DNA from: Gimesia alba
GTDB taxonomy: Bacteria; Planctomycetota; Planctomycetia; Planctomycetales; Planctomycetaceae
NCBI RefSeq assembly: GCF_007744675.1
Contig: NZ_CP036269.1
Location: 2,185,501 to 2,249,500, forward strand
Length of the DNA stretch: 64,000 bases
Reading direction: 5' to 3'
Made by a program: the position numbers and the translations under genes. Numbering within the stretch: the first letter of the stretch is position 1; the number at the start of each line of letters is the position of its first letter. A model generated the notes under the pieces. That model did no database searches. It was not told the DNA's origin and was given only the letters and a program-made list of their open reading frames with translations. Below are positions 45,663 to 55,079 of the stretch, piece by piece.

Positions 45663-48338
45663 ATGAGCGCAGAAGATACAAAATCAATTAACTGGCACCA
45701 GTTTGATTTGTCAGAGGTTGTGGCGAAATTAGAATCGTCCGATCAGGGATTGGATTCCCGGGAGGCGCAGCTACGCCTGGAACGCTACGGGCCGAATCTA
45801 CTGATCGAAAAAGAGCGGAAATCCTTAGGGATGATGTTTCTGGATCAGTTTAAGGATTTCATGATCCTGGTGTTGATTGCCGCAGCCGTCATCGCGGGAG
45901 TCATTGGCGAACCGGCTGATACGATCACCATTGCGGTAATTGTTTTGTTGAATGCCGTCCTCGGGTTCGTTCAGGAATATCGCGCTGAAAAGGCGATGGC
46001 TGCACTGAAAAAAATGGCAGCCCCTTCGACGAACGTGATACGAGATGGGCAAATTGAATCTATCACCGCAGAGCAGCTGGTTCCCGGAGATCTGGTCGTT
46101 CTGGAAGCGGGTAATGTGGTGCCGGCTGATCTTCGATTGACGGAAGCGGTCCAGCTTCAAGTCGATGAAGCGGCTTTGACTGGAGAGTCTCTGCCCGTCG
46201 AGAAGCAGACTGAGTCACTCAAAAAAGAAGATCTTGCTCTCGGCGACCGAAAAAATATGTCTTATAAAGGGACGCTGGTTACTTTCGGCCGCGGGCGTGG
46301 TCTGGTTGTTGGCACAGGCATGCAGACGGAACTTGGGCAGATCGCTGTCTTACTGCAGGATCAGGAAGAAGGGCGGACACCACTTCAGAAGCGACTGAGT
46401 CTGTTTAGTCAAAAGCTGGCGTATGCGGTGCTGGCGATTTGCGCCATTGTTTTTCTAGCCGGCCTGATGCGCGGCGAACCCCCTTTGCTCATGCTGCTGA
46501 CGGCGATTTCTCTGGCGGTCGCAGCCATTCCCGAAGCGTTACCTGCAGTGATTACGATTTCACTGGCACTCGGAGCCAGGAAACTGGTCAAACAACACGC
46601 GCTGATTCGAAAACTACCGGCTGTGGAGACACTCGGATCAGTGACCTATATCTGCTCTGACAAGACAGGGACATTGACTTTGAATCGGATGACTGTGGAG
46701 CAGGTCTACATCGATGAGCATGTTTGTCCAACTGAAGACCTGGAGTCTTCTCAACCAGACTCATCTTCTGGTGAGTCTGGATTAGAAAAAAATCAATCCA
46801 ATAAATTGCTGATCGCATTGGCGCTCTGTAATGATGCGCAGCTTGGTTCTTCGGGGGAAATCATTGGTGAACCCACTGAAATTGCGCTATTCGAGTTGGC
46901 TCAAGAGAAGGGCTTCGTGCGCGAGAAGCTGATTGAAACGTATCCTCGTTTAGCCGAGATCCCCTTTGACTCGGAACGCAAGTTGATGACGACATTCCAC
47001 CCTTGGGAAAACGGCCAGGTCATTTCTTTCACCAAAGGGGCCGCTGAAGAAATCGTAGAACGTTCCGGAAAAATTTTGACTTCTGAAGGCCAGGCAGAAA
47101 TCAACCGTGCAAAGGTTTTGGAAGTATCGGAACAGATTGCCGGTAATGGATTGAGGACTTTGGGGTTGGGGCTGCGTGTCTGGGACGCACTCCCTGATCC
47201 TTTGACCTCAGAGCAGGTGGAAACAGATCTGGTCCTGATTGGAATCGTCGGTATGCTGGACCCGCCTCGACCCGAGGCAGCGGAGTCGGTGGCACAATGT
47301 CGTTCCGCAGGCATCCATCCGGTAATGATCACAGGGGACCACCCGTTGACAGCCGAAGTGATCGCCAGGCGAGTCGGAATTCTCCGTGGGCAAGGGGAGT
47401 CTGTCATGACTGGTCAGGAACTGGAACAGCTTCCCCTCGAAGAATTTGAAAATAAAGTTGAAAAGATTCGAGTCTACGCAAGAGTGGCTCCGAAGCAAAA
47501 ATTGAAAATCATCAAAGCACTGCAGGATAAAGGGCACTTTGTGGCGATGACGGGAGACGGCGTCAATGATGCACCAGCTTTAAAGCGGGCTGATATTGGA
47601 GTGGCGATGGGCATCACTGGCACCGATGTCTCCAAGGAAGCATCTCACATGCTGCTACTGGATGACAACTTTGCCACCATCGTGAAAACAGTCAAAGAGG
47701 GGCGGCGGATTTTTGATAATATTCGCAAGTTTATCAAATACACCATGACCAGCAATTTGGGAGAGATTTGGACGATCTTCCTGGCGCCTCTTCTCGGGTT
47801 GCCGATTCCTCTGCTTCCCATTCATATTCTATGGATCAATCTGGTCACTGATGGTGTCCCTGGTCTGGCATTGGCGGCCGAGCCGGGGGAGAGAAATATC
47901 ATGAAGCGTCCTCCCCGTGATCCAAAAGAGAGTATTTTTGCACGCGGTCTGGGAACGCATATTATCTGGGTGGGGCTGCTGATGGGCGCTATCTCCATCA
48001 TGACGCAGGCCTGGTTCATCGACGGTAAACAGACCCACTGGCAGACCATGGTCTTTACGGTCCTCTGCTTAAGTCAGATGGGGCACGTCTTGGCCATTCG
48101 ATCCGAAGAGGAATCCTTCTTCACTCAAGGGGCGCTCTCGAATAAGCCACTTCTCGGAGCCGTGTTGCTCACATTCACACTTCAAATGCTCACGATTTAT
48201 GTCCCATTTTTGAACCCGATTTTTAAGACCGTACCACTCACGGTCGGGGAGCTGGCGATCACGCTGGCGCTCTCAACTATCGTTTTCCTGGCAGTGGAAA
48301 TTGAAAAAATATTCAAACGTTCTAGAAAGAGCAACTGA
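45663..48338 (+). CDS. P2-type Ca2+-transporting ATPase
   Basis: 891 residues from the ATG at 45663 (a GTG one codon upstream is excluded by the ribosome site). P-type ATPase signatures: actuator [10 protein letters not shown], membrane [15 protein letters not shown], phosphorylation [12 protein letters not shown], hinge [21 protein letters not shown], and the C-terminal hydrophobic bundle with [16 protein letters not shown]. The PEALP motif and overall layout fit SERCA/PMR1-like pumps that export Ca2+ (possibly Mn2+). No operon partner. Confidence 0.92.
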   Translation: MSAEDTKSINWHQFDLSEVVAKLESSDQGLDSREAQLRLERYGPNLLIEKERKSLGMMFLDQFKDFMILVLIAAAVIAGVIGEPADTITIAVIVLLNAVLGFVQEYRAEKAMAALKKMAAPSTNVIRDGQIESITAEQLVPGDLVVLEAGNVVPADLRLTEAVQLQVDEAALTGESLPVEKQTESLKKEDLALGDRKNMSYKGTLVTFGRGRGLVVGTGMQTELGQIAVLLQDQEEGRTPLQKRLSLFSQKLAYAVLAICAIVFLAGLMRGEPPLLMLLTAISLAVAAIPEALPAVITISLALGARKLVKQHALIRKLPAVETLGSVTYICSDKTGTLTLNRMTVEQVYIDEHVCPTEDLESSQPDSSSGESGLEKNQSNKLLIALALCNDAQLGSSGEIIGEPTEIALFELAQEKGFVREKLIETYPRLAEIPFDSERKLMTTFHPWENGQVISFTKGAAEEIVERSGKILTSEGQAEINRAKVLEVSEQIAGNGLRTLGLGLRVWDALPDPLTSEQVETDLVLIGIVGMLDPPRPEAAESVAQCRSAGIHPVMITGDHPLTAEVIARRVGILRGQGESVMTGQELEQLPLEEFENKVEKIRVYARVAPKQKLKIIKALQDKGHFVAMTGDGVNDAPALKRADIGVAMGITGTDVSKEASHMLLLDDNFATIVKTVKEGRRIFDNIRKFIKYTMTSNLGEIWTIFLAPLLGLPIPLLPIHILWINLVTDGVPGLALAAEPGERNIMKRPPRDPKESIFARGLGTHIIWVGLLMGAISIMTQAWFIDGKQTHWQTMVFTVLCLSQMGHVLAIRSEEESFFTQGALSNKPLLGAVLLTFTLQMLTIYVPFLNPIFKTVPLTVGELAITLALSTIVFLAVEIEKIFKRSRKSN

Positions 48339-48440
48339 ATGGCATGGCACTTCAAGATGCCTTTCTCGTGGAGTTTTACAGTCCTGAATTCTGGCGCAGT
48401 CGGTGCAGACAAGCAGTGTAATGCTGCTGAAAAGATACGC

Positions 48441-48469
48441 TTGACAAAATACTAAGAGATTAGTAAAAC
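48441..48469 (+). promoter_or_regulatory. Promoter with palindrome upstream of DUF1559/blaI genes
   Basis: TTGACA (48441-48446), 17-nt spacer, TAAAAC (48464-48469). The spacer and -10 are overlapped by the palindrome TACTAA-GAGA-TTAGTA (48450-48465), in the position of a repressor operator. A GG-N10-GC pattern (CTGGCGCAGTCGGTGC) also occurs about 45 bp upstream. Confidence 0.5.
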
Positions 48470-48544
48470 CGGCTTCACAATGGACTCGGTACTGAAAAAG
48501 AAGCGAATCTCATGAATCATGGATCGAATCAGAAGAGAGGAAAT

Positions 48545-49402
48545 ATGCGGCTTCCGCTGTGGAATGGTTCTCGACGCCGTGGTTTTACAGTGCTGGAACT
48601 GTTGGTAACCTTTGGTGTGATCACCACTCTAGTCAGTCTGATTCTTCCCGCCGTTGGTTCTGCCCGTGAAGCAGCACGTCAGTTACAGTGTAAAAATCAA
48701 CTCAAACAAATCGGCCTGGCGCTACACTCTTATCACGAGACCAGTGGATGTTTACCTGCTGGCTGGCAGTGGGAAAACTCGAAAAATTCCATCTATGGCT
48801 GGGCAGTTCCCTTGTTACCCTATCTGGAACAACGGGCCATTTATGATCAAATCGATCGAAATCTGGTGATCGGTCACCCCTCCAATCAGCTTGCTCGAAG
48901 TGTTTCGATTGCAAACTTTCAGTGTCCATCAGATATCGTTGATCCCACGTTTATGCTTTATGAGGAAAATGTAGTCAGCGCGACGATGGTCCCGCTCATT
49001 GAGCTTCCGACGGATAGTTATGTTGGTGTTTATGGAACAGTCGAGGCAGACGATGGTATACCAGCACCTCCGGGAGATGGGACTTTTCGTGAATCAATCC
49101 CGATTCGTTTTGCCCAGTTAGAGCGTGGTTTAAGTAATACAATCATTGTTGGTGAAAGAACAATGGCGCAGGTGCCTTCAACCTGGTTGGGGGTAGACTA
49201 TTCAGGAGAGGATGCCGCATGCCGCATTGTGGGCAGTGCAATGACCTCGCCTAACTGTAAACTCTGCGATGAGTGTGAATTTTCCAGTCGGCATCCCGGT
49301 GGTTCGCTTTTTTTGTGGGGAGATGGCAGAGTTCGAATTCTCTCCGAATCGCTGGATACGTTGACCTACCAGCAACTGGCTCGCAGGGCAAATTCGCTTT
49401 GA
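48545..49402 (+). CDS. DUF1559 prepilin-like (type II pseudopilin) protein
   Basis: 285 residues. Start chosen at 48545 for the AGAGAGG site 4 nt upstream; ATG at 48512 is less likely. An N-terminal prepilin signal RRRGFTVLELLVTFGVITTL (cleavage after G-F) is followed by the DUF1559 body and the C-terminal HPGGSLFLWGDGRVR. DUF1559 proteins are highly expanded in planctomycetes and are thought to be pseudopilin-like or secreted. Promoter with palindrome directly upstream. Confidence 0.85.
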   Translation: MRLPLWNGSRRRGFTVLELLVTFGVITTLVSLILPAVGSAREAARQLQCKNQLKQIGLALHSYHETSGCLPAGWQWENSKNSIYGWAVPLLPYLEQRAIYDQIDRNLVIGHPSNQLARSVSIANFQCPSDIVDPTFMLYEENVVSATMVPLIELPTDSYVGVYGTVEADDGIPAPPGDGTFRESIPIRFAQLERGLSNTIIVGERTMAQVPSTWLGVDYSGEDAACRIVGSAMTSPNCKLCDECEFSSRHPGGSLFLWGDGRVRILSESLDTLTYQQLARRANSL

Positions 49403-49499
49403 GTTGGGCATTAAATGTGGTCTGTTTGGTAGTGTTTTGATGCAATTATTGAGCTGTAAGAATAGAGTGAATATCCATTCGAGTGAAAGGAATTGATTG

Positions 49500-49874
49500 A
49501 TGACAAAACTTCATTTAACCAAATGTGAACTCGAAGTTATGGATATTGTCTGGAAAAAAGGCCGTGCAACAGTCCAGGAAGTTGTCGATTCTCTGGAACG
49601 TCCGTTGGCCTATACGACCGTGATGACGACATTGAAAATACTCGATGAAACACGAAATGTTGTTCATAAAAAGAAAGAAGGCCGCGCGTTTGTCTATGAG
49701 CCAGCAGTCTCACGTGAGAAGGTCAGTCGCAGTATGGCTGACGACCTGACCCAGCGGTTGTTTGGTGGCTCGGTAAAGTCGCTTGTACTTAGTCTGGTCG
49801 GGAGCGATTCCATGTCGCAATCAGACATCGAAGAATTAAAACAGGCAATTCAGTCTCTGGAGAAAGATGTATGA
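49500..49874 (+). CDS. BlaI/MecI/CopY-family transcriptional repressor
   Basis: 124 residues from the ATG at 49500 (a TTG one codon upstream is less likely). Winged-helix DNA-binding N-terminus (LTKCELEVMDIVWKKGRATV, AYTTVMTTLKILDETRNVVH) and a C-terminal dimerisation helix. BlaI repressors are cleaved when the sensor BlaR1 signals, usually on beta-lactam or cell-wall stress. The stop overlaps the BlaR1 start (ATGA, 49871-49874). Confidence 0.92.
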   Translation: MTKLHLTKCELEVMDIVWKKGRATVQEVVDSLERPLAYTTVMTTLKILDETRNVVHKKKEGRAFVYEPAVSREKVSRSMADDLTQRLFGGSVKSLVLSLVGSDSMSQSDIEELKQAIQSLEKDV

Positions 49875-51025
49875 CCTCAACTCAATTTCTTGAGATGGTT
49901 GTTTCAGTCTCTGTGCAGGCTGCAATTGTGATTATCGTGGCCCATTGGCTGGGGCGACTGGTAAGCAGTGAACGTGTGCAGTGCCGGCTTTGGACGATTT
50001 GCTACGTGGTCTTATTGACATTGGTAGTTGTTGCTTTGCTGTTTCCACATCCCCGATTGTTCCAACCCTGGTCTGCAATCGATTCAGGGAGCGCAACGAC
50101 ACTGGTCAGTCTCGAACTTCAATTGGGACGTGCAATGTTTTTGATCTGGTCAACCGGAGCCGTTATCTCTCTATTGGTGTTTTTGATCCGTGCTGTGCAA
50201 GTGAATCAATTTCTCAAAACATGTCAGCTGATTGATCCCCATCAAATGATTTCTGATCAGAATCAGAACCAGATACCTGGAACATCAAGCACTCCGTTGA
50301 AACAAAGAATCCGGTTGCTGACGAGTACCAGGCTGATGACTCCATTCTGCTCACAATTTCATCATCCTTATATTGTATTGCCCGAGTATTTGCTTGGGTT
50401 TGACCAACAACAACTGAACTTCATTATTCGGCATGAATTGGAACATCTCAAAACGGGGCATCCTCTGCAGTTATTTCTTCAGCGTTTAGTGGAGGCAGTC
50501 TTCTGGTTTCATCCGATGGTCTGGTGGGCATCGCAGCAGTCTGCTTTGAGCCGAGAATTTGCCTGTGATGAGGCAGCCATCGACTCACCAGCGGAGATCG
50601 CCATGTACTTGCGCACGCTGTTAACGATTATTGAATACAGCGCATCACAGACAGATAAAACTCCGACAACACTGGCATTTAGCCGGGGAAAGAGTCTTAC
50701 GGCGAAACGCGCACGGCGTTTGACACAAATCGCGAAAAATCAAGGTGCGAGCAGTCGAAAATTTGTCTCAGGATTCACGGCATCCTTCTGTCTTGTCACT
50801 CTAGCTGTTTTCATTGGATGTGTATGGGTGCCTGTCGATGTGCTAGCCTCGCCTCGTGCAAACTGGTCTCCCTGGCCGAGCTGGACTGCAGGCACGCTGC
50901 ATGACTTTGGGTTTTCAGTACATGATTTTGAAGCCTATAACGGCCGAATGGAATTACATGAACTGTTAGAACATCAGGAACCAGAAAAAAACGATCAGGA
51001 ATCGCAGCAAGATAAACGTGGGTGA
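49871..51025 (+). CDS. BlaR1-like M56 metallopeptidase
   Basis: 384 residues. Four hydrophobic helices, with the M56 zinc motif HELEH in FIIRHELEHLKTGHP (about residues 195-210) and the downstream EFACDEAAID. The M56 domain cleaves the BlaI partner. The extracytoplasmic sensor domain found in full BlaR1 is reduced to about 60 residues after the last helix, so the signal differs from penicillin binding. Coupled to blaI. Confidence 0.9.
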   Translation: MTSTQFLEMVVSVSVQAAIVIIVAHWLGRLVSSERVQCRLWTICYVVLLTLVVVALLFPHPRLFQPWSAIDSGSATTLVSLELQLGRAMFLIWSTGAVISLLVFLIRAVQVNQFLKTCQLIDPHQMISDQNQNQIPGTSSTPLKQRIRLLTSTRLMTPFCSQFHHPYIVLPEYLLGFDQQQLNFIIRHELEHLKTGHPLQLFLQRLVEAVFWFHPMVWWASQQSALSREFACDEAAIDSPAEIAMYLRTLLTIIEYSASQTDKTPTTLAFSRGKSLTAKRARRLTQIAKNQGASSRKFVSGFTASFCLVTLAVFIGCVWVPVDVLASPRANWSPWPSWTAGTLHDFGFSVHDFEAYNGRMELHELLEHQEPEKNDQESQQDKRG

Positions 51026-51042
51026 TTTTTTTTGTCTCGTAA

Positions 51043-51058
51043 TACTAAGAAGTTAGGA
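51043..51058 (+). promoter_or_regulatory. Second copy of the TACTAA-N4-TTAG palindrome
   Basis: TACTAA-GAAG-TTAGGA, 13 of 16 bases as in the copy at 48450-48465, lying just past blaR1 and upstream of the LtaS-like gene. Together with flanking CTCGT/ACGAG it could also fold into a terminator-like stem. Confidence 0.35.
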
Positions 51059-51185
51059 GTACGAGCAGTTGCAGAACAGAGATGGGATACTGCATTTTTT
51101 TATGAAGAACTACTAAAAAAATCGGAGTTGGGGCAGGACGCTTTATCTCGACTCCGATGAGCATTGATTTGAACTACAACGAACA

Positions 51186-53315
51186 GTGAAAAGGTTTTCG
51201 AAGAAGGATTTTCGAGACATGTTAAATAACTTGCCTGCTTCCGGGACTGAATTCAATCAATCAGAGCCCGACTTTACCATACCATCTAACTCCCCAAACA
51301 GAGCGTTGAATCGTCGAAACTGGTTTTCAGCGTTCTCTACATGGTCAGGCCGGTATACCGTGATTGCCATGATTTTTGCGATCACGGTGTCCTATCTGAT
51401 CCTGCTGCGAACTGTGATGGTGCTGACCTATGTTGATCTGGTAAAACTTTCTTTCTGGCAGGGACTCAGACTGTTCTTCGTCGGATTTCAGTTTGATGTG
51501 CTGGTTGCGCTGTGCTTTGTTGTACCACAATTATTACACATCACCCTGGTATCAAACCAGAGGATTACAGGGCGAACGAGCCGCTGGTTATTGGATGCAA
51601 CATGGATCATTGCATTTCTGTTTCTGCCGTTCCTGTGTATTGCCGAATATATTTTCTTTGATGAGTTTCAATCGCGTCTGAGTTACATCGCGTTTGAATA
51701 TATCGTTTATCCAACTGAGGTCTGCTGCAATATCTGGCAGTCGTATCCCCTGGTCGAACTTCTAGCGGTCGTCAGTCTTTGTGGAGGAATTCTCTGGTTT
51801 CTGTTACGGAAGCATTTCCACAATAAAATAGCGGCACCCATGCCCTGGACGAGGCGCTATACATTCCTGCTGGCTAGTCTGATGGGAATAATGGTATTGT
51901 GGACAACAACCAGTGCGGAAAGTCGTCAGGTCACTCGCGATCGTGTTGCTAACGAATGCACCTGGAACGGATTATACAGCTTTGTGTATTACGCGTGGAC
52001 ATGTCGTTTTGACTTCAATAAAAATTATATCACCCTGGAAAGCTCTGAAGTCAACCAGCAGTTAAGGCAACAGATTGTCGAAGAGCGAGATGAACTGCAA
52101 ACAGACTCGAATAATCCCGTTGATCGTATTGTGAATACGGGGAAGCCACAGCAGGATTTTAATGTAGTCCTGATTCTGGAAGAGAGCTTGGGTTCCGATT
52201 TTGTCGGAGCGCTGGGAGACGGCCGCAAGCTCACTCCTCATTTCGATGCACTGACCAGAAAAGGGGTCTTGTTTGACAATTTTTATGCCACGGGAAATCG
52301 AACTGCGCGTGCATTAGAGGCGGTGCTGACGTCTATGCCGCCGATACCCACAGAATCGATACTCAAGCGAGATCATTCAGATCGTGTTTTTACGCTGGCA
52401 AGTGTGCTCGCCCAGCGCGGTTACGAACGGCTCTTTATGACCGGGGGACGAGGCTTGTTTGATGGAGTACGCTCATTCATGAAGTCGAACGGGTTTAATC
52501 ACTTTGTTGAGCAGTCAGACTTTCAGGATCCGGTTTTTGCGAATGCCTGGGGGGTTAGCGATGAAGACTTGTTTCGTAAGGCACTCGGTGAACTTGATCG
52601 CTTACATACATCGGGTCGCCCGTTTTTCGCAACGATTCTGACTGTTTCCAACCATCGGCCTTATACGTATCCGGAAGGGCGCATTCCAGAGAATGAACAG
52701 ACGCGTGCAAACGCAGTCAAATATGCCGACTGGGCGCTGGGCTATTTCTTTCGTGAAGCACAGTCACACGATTTTTATCAGAATACAATCTTCGTTGTGA
52801 TGGGCGACCATGGGGCTCGCGTTTCCGGCAGTCAGCTTTTTCCAATGAGTTCTTATCGAGTGCCTGTGTTGCTGATTCAGCCGCAGGGAACAGGGCAGGG
52901 AACACGCTGTAGTACATTAGCCTGCTCGTTGGATATCCCTACAACCATTATGGGCAGGCTTGGTGGTGACTACCGTTCTGTATTTTTTGGCTACGATGCT
53001 CTGGAAGTAAATCAAAAGCAAGGCCGGGCTATCATGCAGCACAATCACGATGTCGCACTACTGGATTCACAAAATCAGATGGTTGTACTTGGGTTTGGTA
53101 AGTCAGCGGAATGCTTTACGCTTGATCAAACCAGTTACCAGTTGGAGCAGCAACTCGTTCCCGATCAGAACATGATGAAAAGTGCGGTTTCTTATTTTCA
53201 ATCTGCGTTTGAACTTTATTATTCAGATCGGTGGTTTCCCGATTTTAATATAAGAATCAAAGATACACAGACTGTGAAACGAAAAATGAGTCACGGTCAA
53301 ATTTCTACAAATTAG
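51186..53315 (+). CDS. LtaS-like sulfatase-family membrane phosphotransferase
   Basis: 709 residues from a GTG at 51186 (ATG at 51219 also possible). About five membrane helices (60-255) precede an extracytoplasmic alkaline-phosphatase-superfamily domain (about 325-660): EESLGSDF (metal Glu), ATGNRTARALEAVL (nucleophile Thr), VMGDHGARVSG (metal Asp-His). The family transfers glycerol-phosphate or phosphoethanolamine groups. It sits downstream of BlaI/BlaR1, suggesting control by cell-envelope stress. The exact substrate is not determinable. Confidence 0.85.
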   Translation: MKRFSKKDFRDMLNNLPASGTEFNQSEPDFTIPSNSPNRALNRRNWFSAFSTWSGRYTVIAMIFAITVSYLILLRTVMVLTYVDLVKLSFWQGLRLFFVGFQFDVLVALCFVVPQLLHITLVSNQRITGRTSRWLLDATWIIAFLFLPFLCIAEYIFFDEFQSRLSYIAFEYIVYPTEVCCNIWQSYPLVELLAVVSLCGGILWFLLRKHFHNKIAAPMPWTRRYTFLLASLMGIMVLWTTTSAESRQVTRDRVANECTWNGLYSFVYYAWTCRFDFNKNYITLESSEVNQQLRQQIVEERDELQTDSNNPVDRIVNTGKPQQDFNVVLILEESLGSDFVGALGDGRKLTPHFDALTRKGVLFDNFYATGNRTARALEAVLTSMPPIPTESILKRDHSDRVFTLASVLAQRGYERLFMTGGRGLFDGVRSFMKSNGFNHFVEQSDFQDPVFANAWGVSDEDLFRKALGELDRLHTSGRPFFATILTVSNHRPYTYPEGRIPENEQTRANAVKYADWALGYFFREAQSHDFYQNTIFVVMGDHGARVSGSQLFPMSSYRVPVLLIQPQGTGQGTRCSTLACSLDIPTTIMGRLGGDYRSVFFGYDALEVNQKQGRAIMQHNHDVALLDSQNQMVVLGFGKSAECFTLDQTSYQLEQQLVPDQNMMKSAVSYFQSAFELYYSDRWFPDFNIRIKDTQTVKRKMSHGQISTN

Positions 53316-53567
53316 GGCTGAAGTTCATTCTGGAGTTTATGAATAATCAAGTTGAATCAACCTGCTGATAGATTATCACGAGTGCTCCCGTTAATCTGGA
53401 AATTGACTTAGCAACCAGTTGTCGACACAAGCCGACATAAGCCGACATACTTGTTAGTCAGTTTTCAGCGTGCTGATTGAGACAGCTCTCATCTCTACGA
53501 TGTCCCCCTTCTCGATTCTCTTCTGCTTTTCCTTTCTCGATATTTTACCTGATACCAACTTGAAAAA
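53316..53567. other. Intergenic stretch with short direct repeat
   Basis: No gene. Contains the tandem repeat AAGCCGACAT twice (about 53428-53449). No clear promoter boxes. Confidence 0.35.
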
Positions 53568-54740
53568 ATGATCGCACAGAGAGCGCAGACAGTGCATACA
53601 TGTTATGCGGCATGCCGGGTAGGTGGATACCAGATTCTGGTCACCTGTTGTGTCGGCGCGCTCGTTCTGTTGTCGGGTTGTGTTACCAGCAAAAAGACAA
53701 TACGGGCCGAATCATTTGTCAAGAGCGATACAACCAATGCTTCTATTAAGTCACCAGGTTACCAGCGAGTCAGTGATCCGATCGGCGCTGAAACTGATTT
53801 TGAAACTGTCGGTGCAGTGCATAACAGTTCGTCCTACCCGGATTGGCTTCACATGCCACCTGAGGGAATTCATTATCCACCGCTGCATCAGGCAGATCAA
53901 ATCGGGGACGATCAAATCTCGCAAAACAACGAACCGACGGCGTTGATCACGATCGAAGGCTTTTTATCAAATAGCTCTTTGGAAGATTTTAGTCGTGCGT
54001 TTGACGACGAACCGCCAGAGGAGCAATTGACCCTCTGGAGCCAGATAAAGACAGATCATGCCAACTATTATTCAAGAGAGTCACTCACCTGGCTGGCGGG
54101 GGGCTTCGGTGTGGGAGCCATCATGGCGAATACCTCGCTCGATGGCGGAATCCAGAATCACTTTCAGTCCAGTGTGCACAGTGCCAGCTCGGACGAGTGG
54201 CTGCATGGATTGCATGCGCAAAAAGAACTGGGGAATGGTCGCTACACGCTGCCACTGTTCGCAGCTGCCTGGGTAGCAGGAGCGATGTTTGAGAAGATCC
54301 CACTGGTGAATGCCTCAGGGGAATGGGGCGAACGTTCGATTCGGGCCATTATTGTAGGTACACCACCGATGCTGGCAATGCAGTATGTCACCGGTGCCTC
54401 ACGACCCGGAGAGACGACCTCGAATGCGAAATGGAAACCATTTCAGGACAATAACGGTGTGAGCGGACATAGTTTTATGGGGGCGATCCCGTTTTTAGCA
54501 GCAGCCAAAGTGACCGATAAACCGCTTCTCAAGCTGGTGTTCTATGCTGGTTCGACTCTGGCACCGTTGTCGCGGGTCAATGACAATCGACACTATCCAT
54601 CACAAGTCTTGCTCGGTTGGTGGATGGCCTGGATCGCTACGAACGCTGTCGATGCTACACAAAATGCAGAGCGGAACTGGTCTGTGTTTCCGATTGCGTA
54701 TCCCGATGCAACGGGGATGGCTGTTGAATATCGCTGGTAG
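53568..54740 (+). CDS. PAP2-superfamily phosphatase, lipoprotein
   Basis: 390 residues with an N-terminal lipobox region (GALVLLSGCVTS). About 110 disordered residues follow, then a PAP2-type domain with three helices; motifs include SRPGETTSNAKWKPF, GVSGHSFMGAIPFL (SGH) and SRVNDNRHYPSQVLLG (RxxxxxHxxxD-like, where H is followed by YPSQ). The expected Asp of motif 3 is replaced by Gln. Likely a periplasmic lipid-phosphate or pyrophosphate phosphatase. Confidence 0.78.
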   Translation: MIAQRAQTVHTCYAACRVGGYQILVTCCVGALVLLSGCVTSKKTIRAESFVKSDTTNASIKSPGYQRVSDPIGAETDFETVGAVHNSSSYPDWLHMPPEGIHYPPLHQADQIGDDQISQNNEPTALITIEGFLSNSSLEDFSRAFDDEPPEEQLTLWSQIKTDHANYYSRESLTWLAGGFGVGAIMANTSLDGGIQNHFQSSVHSASSDEWLHGLHAQKELGNGRYTLPLFAAAWVAGAMFEKIPLVNASGEWGERSIRAIIVGTPPMLAMQYVTGASRPGETTSNAKWKPFQDNNGVSGHSFMGAIPFLAAAKVTDKPLLKLVFYAGSTLAPLSRVNDNRHYPSQVLLGWWMAWIATNAVDATQNAERNWSVFPIAYPDATGMAVEYRW

Positions 54741-54772
54741 AAAGCGTGTTCATCAGGGAAAGTGCTATGGGC

Positions 54773-54807
54773 TGCATGATCTTGCGTGTTATCTGCAGAT
54801 TATTGCA
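54773..54807 (+). promoter_or_regulatory. Upstream activator sites for sbtA
   Basis: Two tandem palindromes, TGCA-TGATCT-TGCG (54773-54786) and TGCA-GATTAT-TGCA (54794-54807), centres 21 bp apart. The proximal site with its flank, TGCAGATTATTGCACG, differs by one base from that of the porin gene (TGCAGATCATTGCACG). It lies 144 bp upstream of the -24 box. Confidence 0.65.
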
Positions 54808-54951
54808 CGCAGGGTGAGGCAAGACTGCTTTAAGCTGGTTTCATCAAAGCATCTGTCTCGAATAGGAAAAGCGTTTTTCCCAAGTGATTGCTCCCTTTTT
54901 CTAAGGACGCATTTCTCCCTGGCAAAAAAAGAATCAGAAAAATATCCGGCA

Positions 54952-54966
54952 TGGCATACCGCTTGC
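54952..54966 (+). promoter_or_regulatory. Sigma-54 promoter of sbtA
   Basis: TGGCATACCGCTTGC, GG to GC 10 nt, intact -12 TTGC. Predicted start about 54978, about 100 nt before the ATG. Confidence 0.75.
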
Positions 54967-55079
54967 GTGAGGTGTTTCTGTGCGTTCCATTTTATCAATT
55001 CAGCGGGAAGTTCCTTTCCGCATGTCTCCCCATGTCGGTATTGATACCGTCTTGATTACCTACCAGAGGAAACCATGCT

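Noticed and set aside
48382-48397. CTGGCGCAGTCGGTGC as sigma-54 promoter of DUF1559 gene
   Set aside because: Spacing fits but -24 is CTGGCGC and a better sigma-70 promoter stands closer to the start; kept only as a remark.
54544-55044. 166-codon plus-strand open frame
   Set aside because: Runs out of frame through the PAP2 gene and then across the sbtA control region; Cys-rich random-like sequence.
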